A stretch of 53,246 bases of DNA from Acanthamoeba lenticulata. Its lineage: Eukaryota > Discosea > Longamoebia > Acanthamoebidae. The translations under genes were made by a program, and so were the position numbers. A model generated the notes under the pieces. It ran no database searches, had not been told where the DNA came from, and worked only from the letters and a program-made list of their open reading frames with translations. This document shows, piece after piece, positions 1 through 9,156 of the stretch; position 1 is the stretch's first letter, and each line of letters begins with the position of its first letter. The stretch is taken from positions 1-53,246 of the forward strand of contig NAVB01000577.1 in NCBI GenBank assembly GCA_002179805.1, in the 5' to 3' direction.

Positions 1-35
1 AAAAAAAACAAAAACAAAAAACAAAAAAGGGCCAG

Positions 36-3000
36 CGAGGACGACAGCTTGACGAGGCTGTTCAAGCGCGCCCTGGCGTCGTTCAATGACACTTTCACGA
101 GCCCCAACTTCACCTTTGCCTCTGTCCTGGCCAACCTCAACGCGCAAAACCGCACCTACCGCGCCGCCAACATGGTCGACCGCATCAACTATGTCGTCGT
201 ACGTCCTCTCGCCCTTCATCATCATCAATATCATCATCTTCAGCGGCCTGACCCATGAGCGCGTGCAGAACACGAGGAACACGATCACCTATGTGGAGCG
301 GTCGAACACGTACAAGCGGAAGCTGCCGGCGGTGAACCTGATCAACCGGGCGGGCGTCAACATGACGTCGACCACGGCGTCGGTCAAGAGCGCGATGGAC
401 GACTTTGCGTGGGCCGTGCGTGCGGGCGACCTGACGACGGATATCTTCAACGGCAACGGCTCCGGGTCCTACCCGCTGGCCTACGTGGTGGTCGCCGCCA
501 CGCCAAAGGAGGTCAACTCGTCGCTGACCGACTGCACGACGGTGGCCTCGATGGCCGACATCTTCAGCTGGATGCAAGTCAACGACCACATCGCGGCCGC
601 CATCACGCGCGGCGGCGCCTTCCCGCTCACGACTGTCTATTACAAGCGCATGATCGACGGCCTCGGCAGCATCCGCTGCGGCGGCGTGCGCGCCTTCAAC
701 TCGTCGTACCTCATCGGCGAGGGCACGGCCATCAACACCATCAGCGACTGGATCCAGGGCTACGCCGGCAACACCTTCACCCAGAAGTACTTCACCGTCT
801 CCACCGTTGTCGCCATCGACGACCTCGTCGCCGGCGACATCGACTTTGCCCTCGGCCTCCCCTCTGGGTGCGTTCCTCTTCGTCTCTCGAGAATGTAACG
901 AATGCAAAGAATGTGGGGACGAGGACAGCGACTCACATACCCGTTTCGCTCCCAAGTAGGATAGCCTCGGATCACAGCGTCGAGAACCTCGGCAACGGCA
1001 TCAAGGCCTTCCCGGGCGTCGTCACCGCCGTCGCTCCCGTCTATAACCTTCCGGAGCTGGTTGGCCAGGCGCCGCTGGTGCTGAGCCTCGACGTGCTGGT
1101 CGGCATCTACATGGGCCGCATCACCATGTGGGACGACTCTGAGGTCCGTCTCCCCCCGTGTGTTGCCTTCCCTCTCTTCTGTCACTCAGTCGTTCCCTGA
1201 CCCGTTCTCTTTCGTTCTTGATCTCGTCGAATCGAAATTCCAGATCCAGAGCCTGAACAGTGGCGTGGTGCTGCCCTCGGTGCCGATCGTCGTCATCACG
1301 CAGACGATACCGTCGCGTACGTTTCCGCGCCTTTCTTGACCGCAAAGCGGACGAGTGCGGGCGGGCGTGTCTGATTTGAAGCTTGGTGTGTGTATGTGAC
1401 AGTGACGACTGCGGCGTTCACAGCCGCGCTCGCGGGCTACAGCGAGGAGTTCAACATGACGGTCGGGCACGGCCTGAGTGTCAACTTTACGCTGCTGCCG
1501 TACAACACCACCCTCAACGTGCCTCTGTCCCTGACTGACCTCATCGCCCTGGCCGGTACCAAGCCGCCTCACTTTTATTTTATTTATAAAATTATAATCT
1601 GTTATTTCAATTTACTGACAAAACACGGGACACAGGAACGACGCCCTATTCGCTGACGTGGACGCTGAGCACCAACATCAACTCCAACCTCACGCAAGCC
1701 TCCATGCTCAACCTGCAGAACAACACCGTCCGCGCCACCTCGGACAGCGTCGCGGCCGCGGTCTCCGACCTGGTCCGCGACGACTTCACCATCGGCCAGT
1801 TCTCCCTCTGTACGCCCACTGCCATTCTTCTGTTGATCGTGCCACGTCAGCATGCTGACGTCATCATCATCATCATCATCACAGCTGCGGCCGACGACGC
1901 CTGGCCGGTCACGACGAGCTTGCCCTTCCTGCTCCCGCTGGGCGACGAGACGCTGGACTGCGTCAAGACCAAGGCCCTCGTCAACTGGATGTACTGGACC
2001 CAGACCGACGGCCAGGCCTTCCAGCTGGCCGAGGGCTCCGACACCATCTCGGCCGGCCGCATTCCGGCCATTCAGCGGAGCAGCCTCTCGGCCCTCTCCT
2101 CGGTGCGTGTCGCCCGCCACCAGCCGCGCGTCAGGCCGACGTCATGCTGACGTCACCCAATCGCATGTTATTATTCAGATTATGTGCAACGGCGAGCACA
2201 TGCTGTCGGTGTGGGCCTGCATCTCGGACGGCGTCGTGTGCTCCAACAACGGGCGGTGCGTGGACAACCAGTGCGCGTGCTTCTCGGGCTACGGCGGGAG
2301 CTTCTGCGAGCAGACCTACCGGCCGACGACCTCGTCGTCGGACAACCTGGCCGTGATCCTGGGCGTGGTGATCCCCGTGTCGCTGGGCCTGTGCCTGCTG
2401 CTCGTGTGCCTCATCCTGGCCATCGTGTGCTATGCGCGCCTGAGCCGGCGGAAGCGCGAGGAGTGGAACCTCAACTGGGACGAGCTCGAGATGGGCGAGG
2501 CCCTGGGCATGGGCGGGTACGGCGAGGTGTTCAAGGCCAAGTGGCGCGGCACCGAGGTGGCCGTCAAGATGGTGGCCTCGACGACGACCGTGACCAAGGA
2601 GATGCAGAAGAGCTTCGCCGACGAGGTCCACGTCATGACCACCCTGCGCCACCCGAACGTGGTCCTCTTCATGGCGGCCTCGACCAAGCCGCCCAAGATG
2701 TGCATCGTCATGGAGTTCATGGCCCTCGGCTCCCTCTACGATCTGCTCCACAACGAGCTCATTCCTGACATTCCGTTCAAGCTCAAGGTCAAGATGGCCT
2801 TCCAGGCGGCCAAGGGCATGCACTTCCTCCACTCGTCGGGCATCGTCCACCGCGACCTCAAGTCGCTCAACCTCCTCCTCGACAACAAGTGGAACGTCAA
2901 GGTCTCCGACTTTGGCCTCACCACCTTCAAGGGCAACATCAAGAAGGGCCAGCCCAGCTCGGCCGGCGTGGCCACCGTCCACTGGACCGCGCCCGAGGTC

Positions 3001-5266
3001 CTCAACGAGTACCAGGACGTCGATTACATTCTTGCCGACGTCTACTCCTTTGGTTCGTGTGCTCTCGTTCTCGTCTTGTCTCCTCCTTGTGATTGGCCGT
3101 GCTGACGTCATCCTCCACCTTACGCGCGGCACAGGCATCATCCTGTGGGAGCTGCTGACGCGCGACCAGCCCTACGGCGGCATGAGCCCCGCGGCCGTGG
3201 CCGTGGCGGTCATCCGCAACAACCTGAGGCCCGAGCTGCCCGGCCAGATCGACGACACCGACCGTGACTTTGTGGAGCTCATGCAGACCTGCTGGCATGA
3301 GGACCCGACCATCCGGCCGACCTTCCTCGAGATCATGACCCGCCTGAGCTCCTTCGAGGGCGGCATGTCGCGTTCGTCCTACACGTCGCACTCGTCCACG
3401 TCGTCGTCCTCGCTCTCGATCACGTCGACCAAGGACAGCCGCAGCAAGCTCAGCCACCACTCGGCGCCGTCGAGCTCGGCCTCGTCCAACGGCATCGCCT
3501 CGTCCACGAGCAACTCGGACCACGGCTCCGGCGCCCTCGTCCCGCTCGGCGGCCTTCGCGCCCCTGACGGTAAGTCATTCCACGCATTCCGTTGAGGTAT
3601 TGGTCGACACAAATGCTTATGTCAGCTCCACACAGGTGAGGTGGCGATCGTGTTCACGGACATCACGCGCGCGGCCTCGCTCTGGGAGCACGACGCGGCG
3701 GCTATGCGCGACGCGACGTCGCTGCACAACGAGCTCATGCGGTCGCTGGTGTCCAAGTACGCCGGCTACGAGGCCGGCGCCGGTCGCGAGCGCAACACGG
3801 GCGAGGGCTCCTTCTGCATCGTGTTCATGCGCGTGTTTGACGCGCTGCGCTGGTGCGCCGAGGCCCAGGCGGCGCTGCTCACCGCGGCCTGGCCGGCGAG
3901 CCTGCTGGCCCACCCGGGCGCCGCCGAGGAGGTCGACGGCGGAATGGACGAGCGCGTCGTCTTCCGCGGCCTCCGCGTGCGCATGGGCGTCCACGCGGGC
4001 CATCCGCGGCTGCTGCGCGACGCGATGACCCGTCGCGTCGAGTACGTGGGCACGGCGGTCAACGCCGCGGCGCGCATGACGGCCCTTGCCCAGGGCGGCC
4101 AGGTCGTGCTCTCGCAGCAGGCCCGCGACAAGCTCGCCGCCGAGGCCGTCACCATCGGCTCGGCCGAGCGCTTTGTCGAGCTGCTCGACGACAAGCGCCT
4201 GCGCAGGATGGGCCGGTTCGAGATGCCCGACGCCCCCGGCGGCGCGCAGCTCTACGACCTTCGCCTGCCGGGCCTCGAGGGCCGCGACTTTGGCGGCCAG
4301 GGCACGGCCCTCCAGCGCTCGGGCAGCGACGGCAGCGATGACAGCTCGCACAACGGCAGCGGCAGCCTGGAGGACGGCTCGCTGCGGCACGGCGGCGTCG
4401 ATGGCGGCTTCAAGGAGGACAACTTCCTGACATCGGCCAACCTGTGCCGGTGGGTCATCGACTACAACGAGATCCAGCTGGGCGAGCAGATCGGGATGGG
4501 CTCCTACGGCATGGTCTACCGCGGCATGTGGAAGGGCGTCGAGGTGGCCGTCAAGAAGTTCATCAAGCAGAAGCTCGATGAGCGGCGCATGCTCGAGTTC
4601 AGGGCCGAGATGGCCTTCCTCTCGGAGCTGCACCACCCCAACATCGTCCTCTTCATCGGCTCGTGCGTCAAGCGGCCTAACCTGTGCATCGTCACCGAGT
4701 TTGTCAAGCGGGGCTCGCTCAAGGACATCGTGGCCGACCACACGACCAAGCTGAGCTGGCCGCTCAAGCTGGGCATGCTCAAGAGCGCCGCGCTGGGCAT
4801 CAACTACCTCCACTCGCTCTCGCCCGTGATCGTGCACCGTGACATCAAGCCCTCGAACCTGCTCGTCGACGAGAACTGGAACGTCAAGGTGGCCGACTTT
4901 GGCTTTGCGCGCATCAAGGAAGAGAACGTCACCATGACCCGCTGCGGCACGCCCTGCTGGACCGCGCCCGAGGTCATCCGCGGCGAGAAGTACAGCGAGA
5001 GCGCCGACGTGTACAGCTTTGGCGTCGTCATGTGGGAGGTGGCCTCGCGCAAGCAGCCCTTCGCCGGGTGCAACTTCATGGCCGTCGCCATTGAGGTCCT
5101 CGAGGGCCGCCGCCCCAAGATCCCGGCCGACCTGCCGCAGGCCTTCAAGAAGCTCGTCAAGAAGTGCTGGCATGGGGAGGCCTCCAAGCGGCCCACCATG
5201 GAGGACGTCATCGCCACTCTCGACAGCCTCAAGAGCGCCGCCAACGACGGCTCTCACAACGTGTAA
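36..5266 (+). CDS. Receptor-like protein: PstS-like ectodomain, EGF-like, TM, TKL kinase, class III cyclase domain, TKL kinase (5' partial)
   Basis: Predicted surface signalling protein; 1500 residues lie in the window and the N-terminus is missing. Exons read as 36-198, 269-867, 960-1143, 1244-1316, 1403-1555, 1636-1809, 1885-2102, 2179-3052, 3135-3569, 3636-5266; phases agree throughout. Order: periplasmic phosphate-binding-like ectodomain with many N-x-S/T sites (about residues 1-530), Cys-rich EGF-like knot (540-570), membrane span (575-608), kinase 1 (620-880; HRDLKSLN, DFG, WTAPEV), Ser-rich linker, cyclase homology domain (958-1145; VFTDI, RVRMGVHAG, VNAAARM), acidic/Gly/Ser linker, kinase 2 (1234-1493; HRDIKPSN, DFG, TAPEV). 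Both kinases keep the VAVK lysine. The cyclase domain resembles trypanosomatid and amoebal cyclases, but its second metal position reads GEG rather than GDG. Family-level calls are confident; ligand and cyclic nucleotide product are unknown. The upstream end is cut by the window after an A-rich intron tail. Confidence 0.88.
1854..1863 (+). promoter_or_regulatory. Intronic GCTGACGTCA, probable branch site
   Basis: Lies in intron 1810-1884 with the presumed branch A about 27 bases before the acceptor. The same decamer is in introns at 2146-2155, 3101-3110 and 35751-35760, with GCTGACGTCT at 10620-10629 and 11163-11172. Confidence 0.6.
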
Positions 5267-5308
5267 GGACAACACCGCTACCGTCATGCTGATGATCCAC
5301 CATATTAA

Positions 5309-5385
5309 GGGGGAAGTATGGTTTGAAAATAAAAAAAAATGAGCACCGTGCCGGCCGCGCAACACCATCGGCGCTTGAAGAATGC
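5309..5385 (+). repeat. Left terminal inverted repeat (77 bp) of Kolobok-like element
   Basis: Begins GGGGGAAGTATGG and runs to the C before GTCTGTGG. It is the exact reverse complement of 9067-9143, including a run of nine A. It holds an AATAAA (5328-5333), so it could give the upstream kinase gene, whose stop is at 5264-5266, a poly(A) signal. Confidence 0.95.
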
Positions 5386-5469
5386 GTCTGTGGGGAAGGT
5401 CTTCACAAAAATCTGAAATATGATAGTGGCATATTTATTTATTATTTTATGCGTCACCCTTTGGCCGTA

Positions 5470-5635
5470 GTTGTGCTTGCTGTTGTCACCGCCGTGGTCG
5501 CCGTGCTTGTCGTTGCCACCGCCGTGGTCGCCGTGCTTGTTGTTGCCACCGCCGTGGTCACCGTGCTTGTTGTCGTTGCCGCTGCCGTGGTCGCCGTGCT
5601 TGTCGTTGCTGCCGCCATGGTCGCTGTGGTCAAAG
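5470..5635. repeat. Short-period (about 30-33 bp) tandem repeat near the left end of the transposon
   Basis: GCCGTGGTCGCCGTGCTTGT recurs about every 30-33 bp, with small insertions of GTC or GTT. It resembles the sub-units of the 66-bp minisatellite at 6174-6450 and lies just beyond the stop of the SAP/C2H2 frame. A second minus-strand Ala/Thr frame is open across it, so it could be an alternative C-terminus or simple repeat spread. Confidence 0.7.
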
Positions 5636-6690
5636 GTTCAACAGAACACGACGCCACTCAGCCTGCAGAGAGGCAAGCTCCTCCTCGAGTTGTTGGTGCT
5701 CTGCAGCATGGCTAGGTGTGTACTCAAGCTGGAGCCTGAGAGTCCTCATCTGCTTGGAGAGTGCTTCTGCTTGAGCCTCTGCCTCTATCTCTTGGGCTGT
5801 GAGGGGGGGTGGCTGCTCTTGGAGCAGCTGATCAAACTGACTGGTTGCTGGTGTAGAAGAGGGAGCAGGCGTAGAAGAAGAGGAAGGAGATGGTAGAGAA
5901 GCAAGGAATTCCTCCAGGTCGAAGCTGAGTTGTCGTGAAAGTGAATGTGTGAGTGACGCAGAGACAGGGAAGGTAGAGGTGTGAGCTGGTGTTGATGATG
6001 AAGTGGTTGTTGAGGTAAGGGCAGGGATTGCTGAAGAGGATGTGATTGTTGGAGAAGGTGGAACGAGGGATGGAGCTGGATGTGCCTTGCGTACGTGCTG
6101 CCTCATGATGGCTCGGTTTTTGTAGGTTCGGCCACATCCAACGAAAATGCAGGGCACCCGCGTCACTACAGGTGCCGTGGTCGCCGTGCTTGCCGTTGTT
6201 GTCGCCGTAGTCGCCCTAGCCGCCAGCCCTGCTGTGGTCGCCGTGGTCGCCGTGCTTGCCGTTGTTGTCGCCGTGGTCGGCCTAGCCGCCAGCCCTGCTG
6301 TGGTCACCGTGGTCGCCATGCTTGCCGTTGTTGTCGCCGTGGTCGCCCTAGCCGCCAGCCCTGCTGTGGTCGCCGTGGTTGCCGTGCTTGCCGTTGTTGT
6401 CGCCGTGGTCGCCCTAGCCGCCAGCCCTGCTGTGGTCGCCGTGCTTGTCCTTGCTGTTGTGGTCGGCTTGGTTCTCTTTGCCATTGTAGTTGCCCTTGCT
6501 GCTGTCGCCGTAGTGGTGGCCGTGGTTGTGGCGTCTGTGGCCACCGTGGTCACAGTCGCCTTCGTGGTTGCCGTGGCCGTGGTTTTTCCGTCAATGTGAT
6601 CACGAACACGTTGCAGAAGAACCTCTTTGGTGCCGCCAAGCAAGAGTTTGTGCTCCCGACAATAAGTCTTCAAATGTTCAACGATCACTG
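5630..6690 (-). CDS. SAP-like plus C2H2 zinc-finger region of the transposon (second protein or transposase C-terminus)
   Basis: The minus-strand frame carries a SAP-like helix pair (HLKTYCREHKL, then GGTKEVLLQRV) near 6690-6605. A long Ala/Thr-rich tract encoded by 66-bp tandem repeats follows, then a C2H2 finger of spacing C-x4-C-x12-H-x4-H (about 6155-6085), then a Ser/Pro/Thr-rich stretch and a predicted C-terminal coiled coil (about 5830-5640), stopping at 5630. SAP domains and C2H2 fingers bind DNA, so this may give target or end recognition. An acceptor-like TTTTAG and CAG precede the SAP region, so it may be spliced to the transposase exons upstream. Whether it is a separate protein is unresolved. 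Confidence 0.6.
6174..6450. repeat. 66-bp coding minisatellite, about four copies
   Basis: The marker CTTGCCGTTGTTGTCGCCGT recurs at 6189, 6255, 6321 and 6387, exactly 66 bp apart, with a partial fifth unit near 6432. The period is a multiple of three, so on the minus strand it codes a 22-residue repeat of Ala/Thr blocks with a GLAARATT core. Units differ by a few substitutions. Copy number probably varies between element copies. Confidence 0.9.
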
Positions 6691-6759
6691 TTATGAAGAG
6701 TGCATTTATGTGTCTGTTATTGTCATACAACTAAAACAAAAAGGTGAAAGGCTGCGTAC

Positions 6760-8945
6760 AGTCACCAACACGGTAATTCTTGATTGCTCTTCTGACCCAG
6801 TCTGCGGACACTGGCTGGTAAATGACCTTTTTTTTGCTCTGGTCACGTCGGCGTGCTGAAGCGACCTCCAGTGAGAAAGGGCAGACAAGGACTTAAGCAA
6901 GGGGGGTGTACCAGTTTCAGCAATTGCAGCCCGTTTTAACAGCCTGCGACGCATACGGTTCTGAGCTTGCAGCTTGAACTCATCCCGTTTTTGTTTGGCA
7001 ACACAAAGGCGCAACCAACGTGCTCGAGTCTTTGCTGGCACTTTGTACCCGGCCCGAGAAAACATGGCCAAAAGAGCAGCACGGCCTGCAAATAAGGTAC
7101 TGGGTGAGCTCAAAGACAAATGAGTGCTTTGTTGGTGGTACCTTCATTGCGCTCGTAGATCCCCAAGTCGGTGAGAGGCCCATACATGGTTGTCCAGTTG
7201 CGCCTCTTGTCGTTGCGTTTGCGGAAGCAACCATTGATTGATTCGTTCTGTACGGTACTGTGGCTGTGGAGATAGCGGTCGCAGTCATCAAGGTAGCTTT
7301 CGATGAAATCCTTGAGGGCAGTCACAGCCTCAGGGTGGTCAACGTGACTGAGTGCTGGAATGGACTTCGGTGGCCGAGCTTGATGGCGGCAGCTGCTGTG
7401 GTCTTGCTCGGTGACATGGTCTACAAACCCACGCATGTGTTGGCAGAATTCTTCTTTCTTCCCTGAGAATAACTTGATGCCTTGCCAACATGAACAACAA
7501 CACGTGGGGTGTGAGTCACAAGGAAAGGAAAGTGTTGCAGAGGTACGTACCAAGAAGAAAGTGTGACTTGATCTTGGGGGCGACCACAGCAAGGCATGGA
7601 TGAGAACTGATCAGGTCGTGGAGGCAATTTTGCACTCCTTTCGTGTAGTGGTTGGGGTCTCGATTCGACACAACATCCACACTAAAGATCTCTTTGGCGA
7701 TTGAGTGTACTGCAGCATCTCCATCAGCAGTCACTGACGTCACCACAAGGCCTTTTTCCTATTTTCAATGTAAGTTTTAAAAATAAAAGGTGAATGAAAA
7801 ACAAACTAAAAACGATCATACTTTTAAAAGTGTGAGAACTTCTCTTGTGCCATCCCCTTTGGCTGTTGATGAAGTGCCCTTGTAAGTTCGAAGTGGGTGT
7901 TGAAGTGCGCCTGATGCTGTGTCCTTCAGGAGATGAGAGCGGGCAATGACACGGCCACCACGTTCCTCTGTGACAATAATTTAGTAAATATCAAAACTAT
8001 AAAAATAAAAACAAAAAAAAAAAGCAACAACGTACTTGAACAAGCGTTGAAAGCAAGTGTTGTGATTTCGTTGGCGTGCCAGTGGGCTGAGGAGTACGTT
8101 GCATCACACGATACCCCTCCAAGCTTCTTCTCCACCATGACTTGAAGATGCTTCTCACATGATTCATCCGCAAGATCCGTGAGCACTGGTCCAACCTGTT
8201 CCACCATTTCAGTTACAAGTTCAACAAGCAGAAAAGAAACAAGGGGGAAGCGTACCAAGTCCTTCATCAGAAGTGCATATTGTAGCTTGCTTAGAGGTAG
8301 GACGCCACCAGACATAGCAAAGGTGGACTCGAGGGCCTCAAACCCTAAACCATGAGCACCCCAGGCCATGACAAACCTAGTGGGTGCATCACGGCGGTGT
8401 GGGTTGCTTGTGGAGGGCGTAGTACTGTGGAAGTCAAAGGCAAAGTGGCAGTGGGCCTTCCGTGAGCACTGTATCACCGTCGAAAAGCTGCCATTCGCAC
8501 AACGCCACTTGGTGCACTCTAAGCTCGTTTTGCAGCAAAATGGACAAGCAAGCAGCGAGAGGAGGTTGGCGAACGGTGCAAGCTCCATCATGGCCCAGAG
8601 ATAGGGCAGTTCAGCTTTGGCTTTTGCCCGGGTCCGACGATGAGGAGGAGAGGCACTCCGGCAACGTTTTGACCGTCGAAGAGCTGCCCACCTTTTTTTG
8701 CGCCGGTCGACCTTGCGGGCCTTTCGCTCTTGTTGCTCATGGCTTTCCCGCTCTTGCTGCTCTTTGGTTCGCTCTTGCTGCTCTTGTTCTTGCCTCTCCT
8801 TCTCTTCTTGCTCTTGCTCCTTCTCCTGCCGTCGTTTCATCCTTCGTCGGTGTCCATACTCTTTTTGGTAAGCTTTTCTTTTTTCCCGAGTTACTTGGGG
8901 ATCAACGAAGGTGAACAAAGTGCATCGACGAAGTTCATCTTCCAT
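6760..8945 (-). CDS. Kolobok/Mutator-like transposase (multi-exon)
   Basis: Starts at ATG 8945. First comes a highly charged Glu/Gln/Lys/Arg coiled-coil region (residues 20-95), then a zinc-ribbon-like CPFC...C...C block, then the core with GVSCDATYSSAHWH. That exon ends near 8036 at a GTACGT donor followed by an AT-rich intron. The next exon (about 7975-7825) is followed by one with VTADGDAAVHS and DPNHYTKG (about 7750-7550), then one with H-rich HMRGFVDHVTEQDHSSC and NESINGCF, ending in a basic region (about 7500-6850). These acidic and His motifs, in this order, match the transposase of Kolobok elements. No stop was seen inside the conserved blocks, so the gene may be active. Exact splice sites at the 3' side are uncertain, and this transcript may continue into the SAP/C2H2 region downstream. 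Confidence 0.7.
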
Positions 8946-9066
8946 CTTCTCGGTGTGGCGAAGTACTGCTCACACCTAAGTCCTCTTTTCCTGGCTATGC
9001 CCTTCCTCGAATGGATTGGTGATATTGCAAATTACTCACATTCCCTTGCACCACAACAAGCAAGCT

Positions 9067-9143
9067 GCATTCTTCAAGCGCCGATGGTGTTGCGCGGCCG
9101 GCACGGTGCTCATTTTTTTTTATTTTCAAACCATACTTCCCCC
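9067..9143 (-). repeat. Right terminal inverted repeat (77 bp) of Kolobok-like element
   Basis: Perfect reverse complement of 5309-5385, ending CCATACTTCCCCC next to TTAA at 9144-9147. Similarity stops on the internal side at 9066/5386, where the two ends diverge at once. Confidence 0.95.
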
Positions 9144-9156
9144 TTAAGGTCTTTTC

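Larger units (their letters stand above)
5305..9147. mobile_element. Kolobok-like DNA transposon, apparently complete
   Basis: The ends are a perfect 77-bp inverted repeat (5309-5385 and 9067-9143), each flanked outside by TTAA (5305-5308, 9144-9147). TTAA target duplication is known for Kolobok and piggyBac; the internal minus-strand protein matches the Kolobok/Mutator-like transposase layout, and the terminal GGGGG is unlike the piggyBac CCY end. Length is about 3.84 kb with TSDs. Identical inverted repeats suggest a recent insertion. It separates two plus-strand genes whose gap would otherwise be about 51 bp. The superfamily call is from pattern memory, not a search. Confidence 0.82.

Noticed and set aside
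1854..1863. TGACGTCA as a promoter CRE site
   Set aside because: The copies recur at branch-point distance inside introns, so a splicing role is more likely than a promoter site.
3617..5368. 583-residue open frame on the minus strand opposite the kinase-cyclase gene
   Set aside because: It is the antisense shadow of GC-rich coding DNA; the plus strand carries clear kinase and cyclase motifs.
6174..6450. Tandem 66-bp units looked like a CRISPR array at first
   Set aside because: Units abut with no unique spacers and keep a coding frame; this is a eukaryotic minisatellite.
5305..9147. piggyBac identity of the TTAA-flanked element
   Set aside because: The terminal bases are GGGGG rather than CCY, and the transposase blocks fit Kolobok/Mutator-like proteins better.
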